Below, piece after piece: positions 34,797-35,783 of a DNA stretch of 35,783 nucleotides. Position 1 is the stretch's first letter. Each line of letters opens with the position of its first letter. The notes under the pieces were generated by a model that saw only the letters and a program-made list of their open reading frames with translations, was not told where the DNA came from and did not search any database. The position numbers and the translations under genes are program-made. The DNA is from CAYRNC01 sp964425645 (lineage in GTDB: Bacteria > Bacillota > Clostridia > Peptostreptococcales > Anaerovoracaceae), in NCBI GenBank assembly GCA_964425645.1, contig CAYRNC010000010.1, positions 1 to 35,783 on the forward strand, given 5' to 3'.

Positions 34797-35783
34797 TCAG
34801 TAATCGATATAATCGAGAATTCCCGATAAGCGGGCAAGTATTACGCCATAATTTGTCATGGGGATGCCTTGTGCTTTCGCCTGTCTGACTCGCGACAGAA
34901 CGTGCTTTCTGTTGAACATGCATGCCCCGCAATGGATAACGAGGCCATACCCGCTTAAATCATGGGGAAAATCAGCCCCCGATACCATATCGACTGTGAG
35001 AGCCTGCCCTATCTTGCTTCTTAGCATAGCGGGAATCTTAATTCTTCCTATGTCCTCTTCAAGGGGTGCATGGGTACATGCCTCTGCTATTAAGACTTTG
35101 GATTCCGAAGTGAGGGAATCAACTGCCTTAGCACTGTCGATAAAATATTCAAGATCGCCTTTGTAATTGGCAAAAAGGATGGAGAAAGATGTGAGTTTGC
35201 TTTCCGCGGATTTTAATTCATATACCGTCGGGAAGACCTGTGAATCGGTAATTATCAGATCAGGCGGTTTTGATAAGGCTGCCAAAGCGTTCTCCATTTT
35301 ATCGGCGCAGGTACATATAGCGGTACATTTTTTATCAAGCAGCTCTCTTAGGGTTTGAACCTGGGGAAGGATCAAGCGACCTTTGGGAGCTGCAATGTCT
35401 TGCGGCATTACAAGCATTACCGTATCCCCTTCCGCTGCAAGTCCTAAAGTGATTTCCTCCGCCTCATAGTCCTCAGGCAAACGGCGAACCATCTCTTCTC
35501 TAATTTTGCCGATGCCTTCACCCAGCTTAGCGCTGACGACAATGGGGGAAAGATCACAAGCGTGTTCAATTTGAATGCTCATAGATTCTATTTCTTTCGA
35601 GGATAAAAGGTCCGATTTGTTCAGTATCGGAATCACGGGGGTACTGGATTCACGAAGAGCCTTAATCCATAAGATTTCCATGGATATTTCGCTGCAGGTG
35701 AATATTACCATGGCTATGTCGGTTTTTTCAATAATTTTTTTTGTTTTATCCACCCGCATTTTCCCTAATATCCCCTCATCGTC
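34797..35783 (-). CDS. hydF: [FeFe]-hydrogenase maturation GTPase HydF, partial
   Basis: C-terminal 328 residues; the N-terminal part with the P-loop lies beyond the right edge. The frame continues without a stop to base 35783 (DDEGILGK precedes the first internal Met), so the internal ATG at 35759 is not the start. Visible: NKSD G-domain motif, VMPQDIAAPKGRLILPQVQT, and the cluster-binding ligands C-T-H (in EACTHAPLEED) and HCGACMFNRK, which together form HydF's CxH...CxxC [4Fe-4S] site. HydF is the scaffold that delivers the 2Fe subcluster to [FeFe]-hydrogenase, so the host makes such an enzyme. It converges on the secreted-protein gene with a 4-bp gap. Confidence 0.93.
   Translation of the reverse strand, partial: DDEGILGKMRVDKTKKIIEKTDIAMVIFTCSEISMEILWIKALRESSTPVIPILNKSDLLSSKEIESMSIQIEHACDLSPIVVSAKLGEGIGKIREEMVRRLPEDYEAEEITLGLAAEGDTVMLVMPQDIAAPKGRLILPQVQTLRELLDKKCTAICTCADKMENALAALSKPPDLIITDSQVFPTVYELKSAESKLTSFSILFANYKGDLEYFIDSAKAVDSLTSESKVLIAEACTHAPLEEDIGRIKIPAMLRSKIGQALTVDMVSGADFPHDLSGYGLVIHCGACMFNRKHVLSRVRQAKAQGIPMTNYGVILARLSGILDYIDY

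Noticed and set aside
1..35783. Mobile elements, CRISPR arrays, tRNA or rRNA genes
   Set aside because: No transposase, integrase, phage genes, regularly spaced repeats or cloverleaf-like sequences were recognised on either strand.

Overview
The window looks like chromosomal DNA of a strictly anaerobic, fermentative member of the Bacillota (class Clostridia). The grounds are strong AGGAGG-type ribosome binding sites, a murB–PHP–rapZ–(BKACE)–whiA block, a C-terminal piece of the [FeFe]-hydrogenase maturation GTPase HydF at the right edge, and three glycyl radical enzymes (GREs), which need anoxia. Genus cannot be read from the sequence. No rRNA, tRNA, CRISPR array, insertion sequence or phage gene was recognised.

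Layout. (1) 1-10937, catabolic locus 1: an MFS transporter (5' end damaged or cut), a convergent PAS/AAA+/Fis sigma-54 activator, a GRE encoded as two separate genes (catalytic barrel, then a 94-residue glycyl-radical domain), its activating enzyme, a CoA-acylating aldehyde dehydrogenase, an enoyl-CoA hydratase and, from its own sigma-A-type promoter, a biotin-dependent carboxyltransferase subunit. Textbook -24/-12 sigma-54 promoters precede both the GRE operon (3088-3103) and the dehydrogenase/hydratase operon (7041-7056). (2) 10983-20185, mostly housekeeping: an MgtC-like membrane protein, a degenerate Fic-fold protein, argH/argG, murB, a PHP phosphoesterase, rapZ, an unexpected beta-keto acid cleavage enzyme, a disrupted whiA and a YcxB-like membrane protein. 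(3) 20261-24073, locus 2 (minus strand): cupin, GRE2, activating enzyme 2. (4) 24485-32581, locus 3: LuxR-type regulator, DMT-family transporter, small winged-helix-like protein, GRE3, a frameshifted activating enzyme 3 and an EutH-type permease. (5) 33272-35783: a secreted copper-amine-oxidase-N-domain protein and partial hydF.

How it fits together: three non-PFL glycyl radical enzymes, each with a cognate activase gene and with transport or regulatory neighbours, suggest a specialist for anaerobic radical cleavage or elimination of small polyols, amino-alcohols or organic acids. In locus 1 the inferred flow is GRE product aldehyde -> acyl-CoA -> beta-oxidation-type hydration or dehydration -> carboxyl transfer. 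The actual substrates cannot be assigned from sequence alone. The most unusual items are the split GRE, the hairpin between every GRE and its activase, the paired sigma-54 promoters, the GRE3–EutH linkage, and the broken whiA and activase-3 genes.
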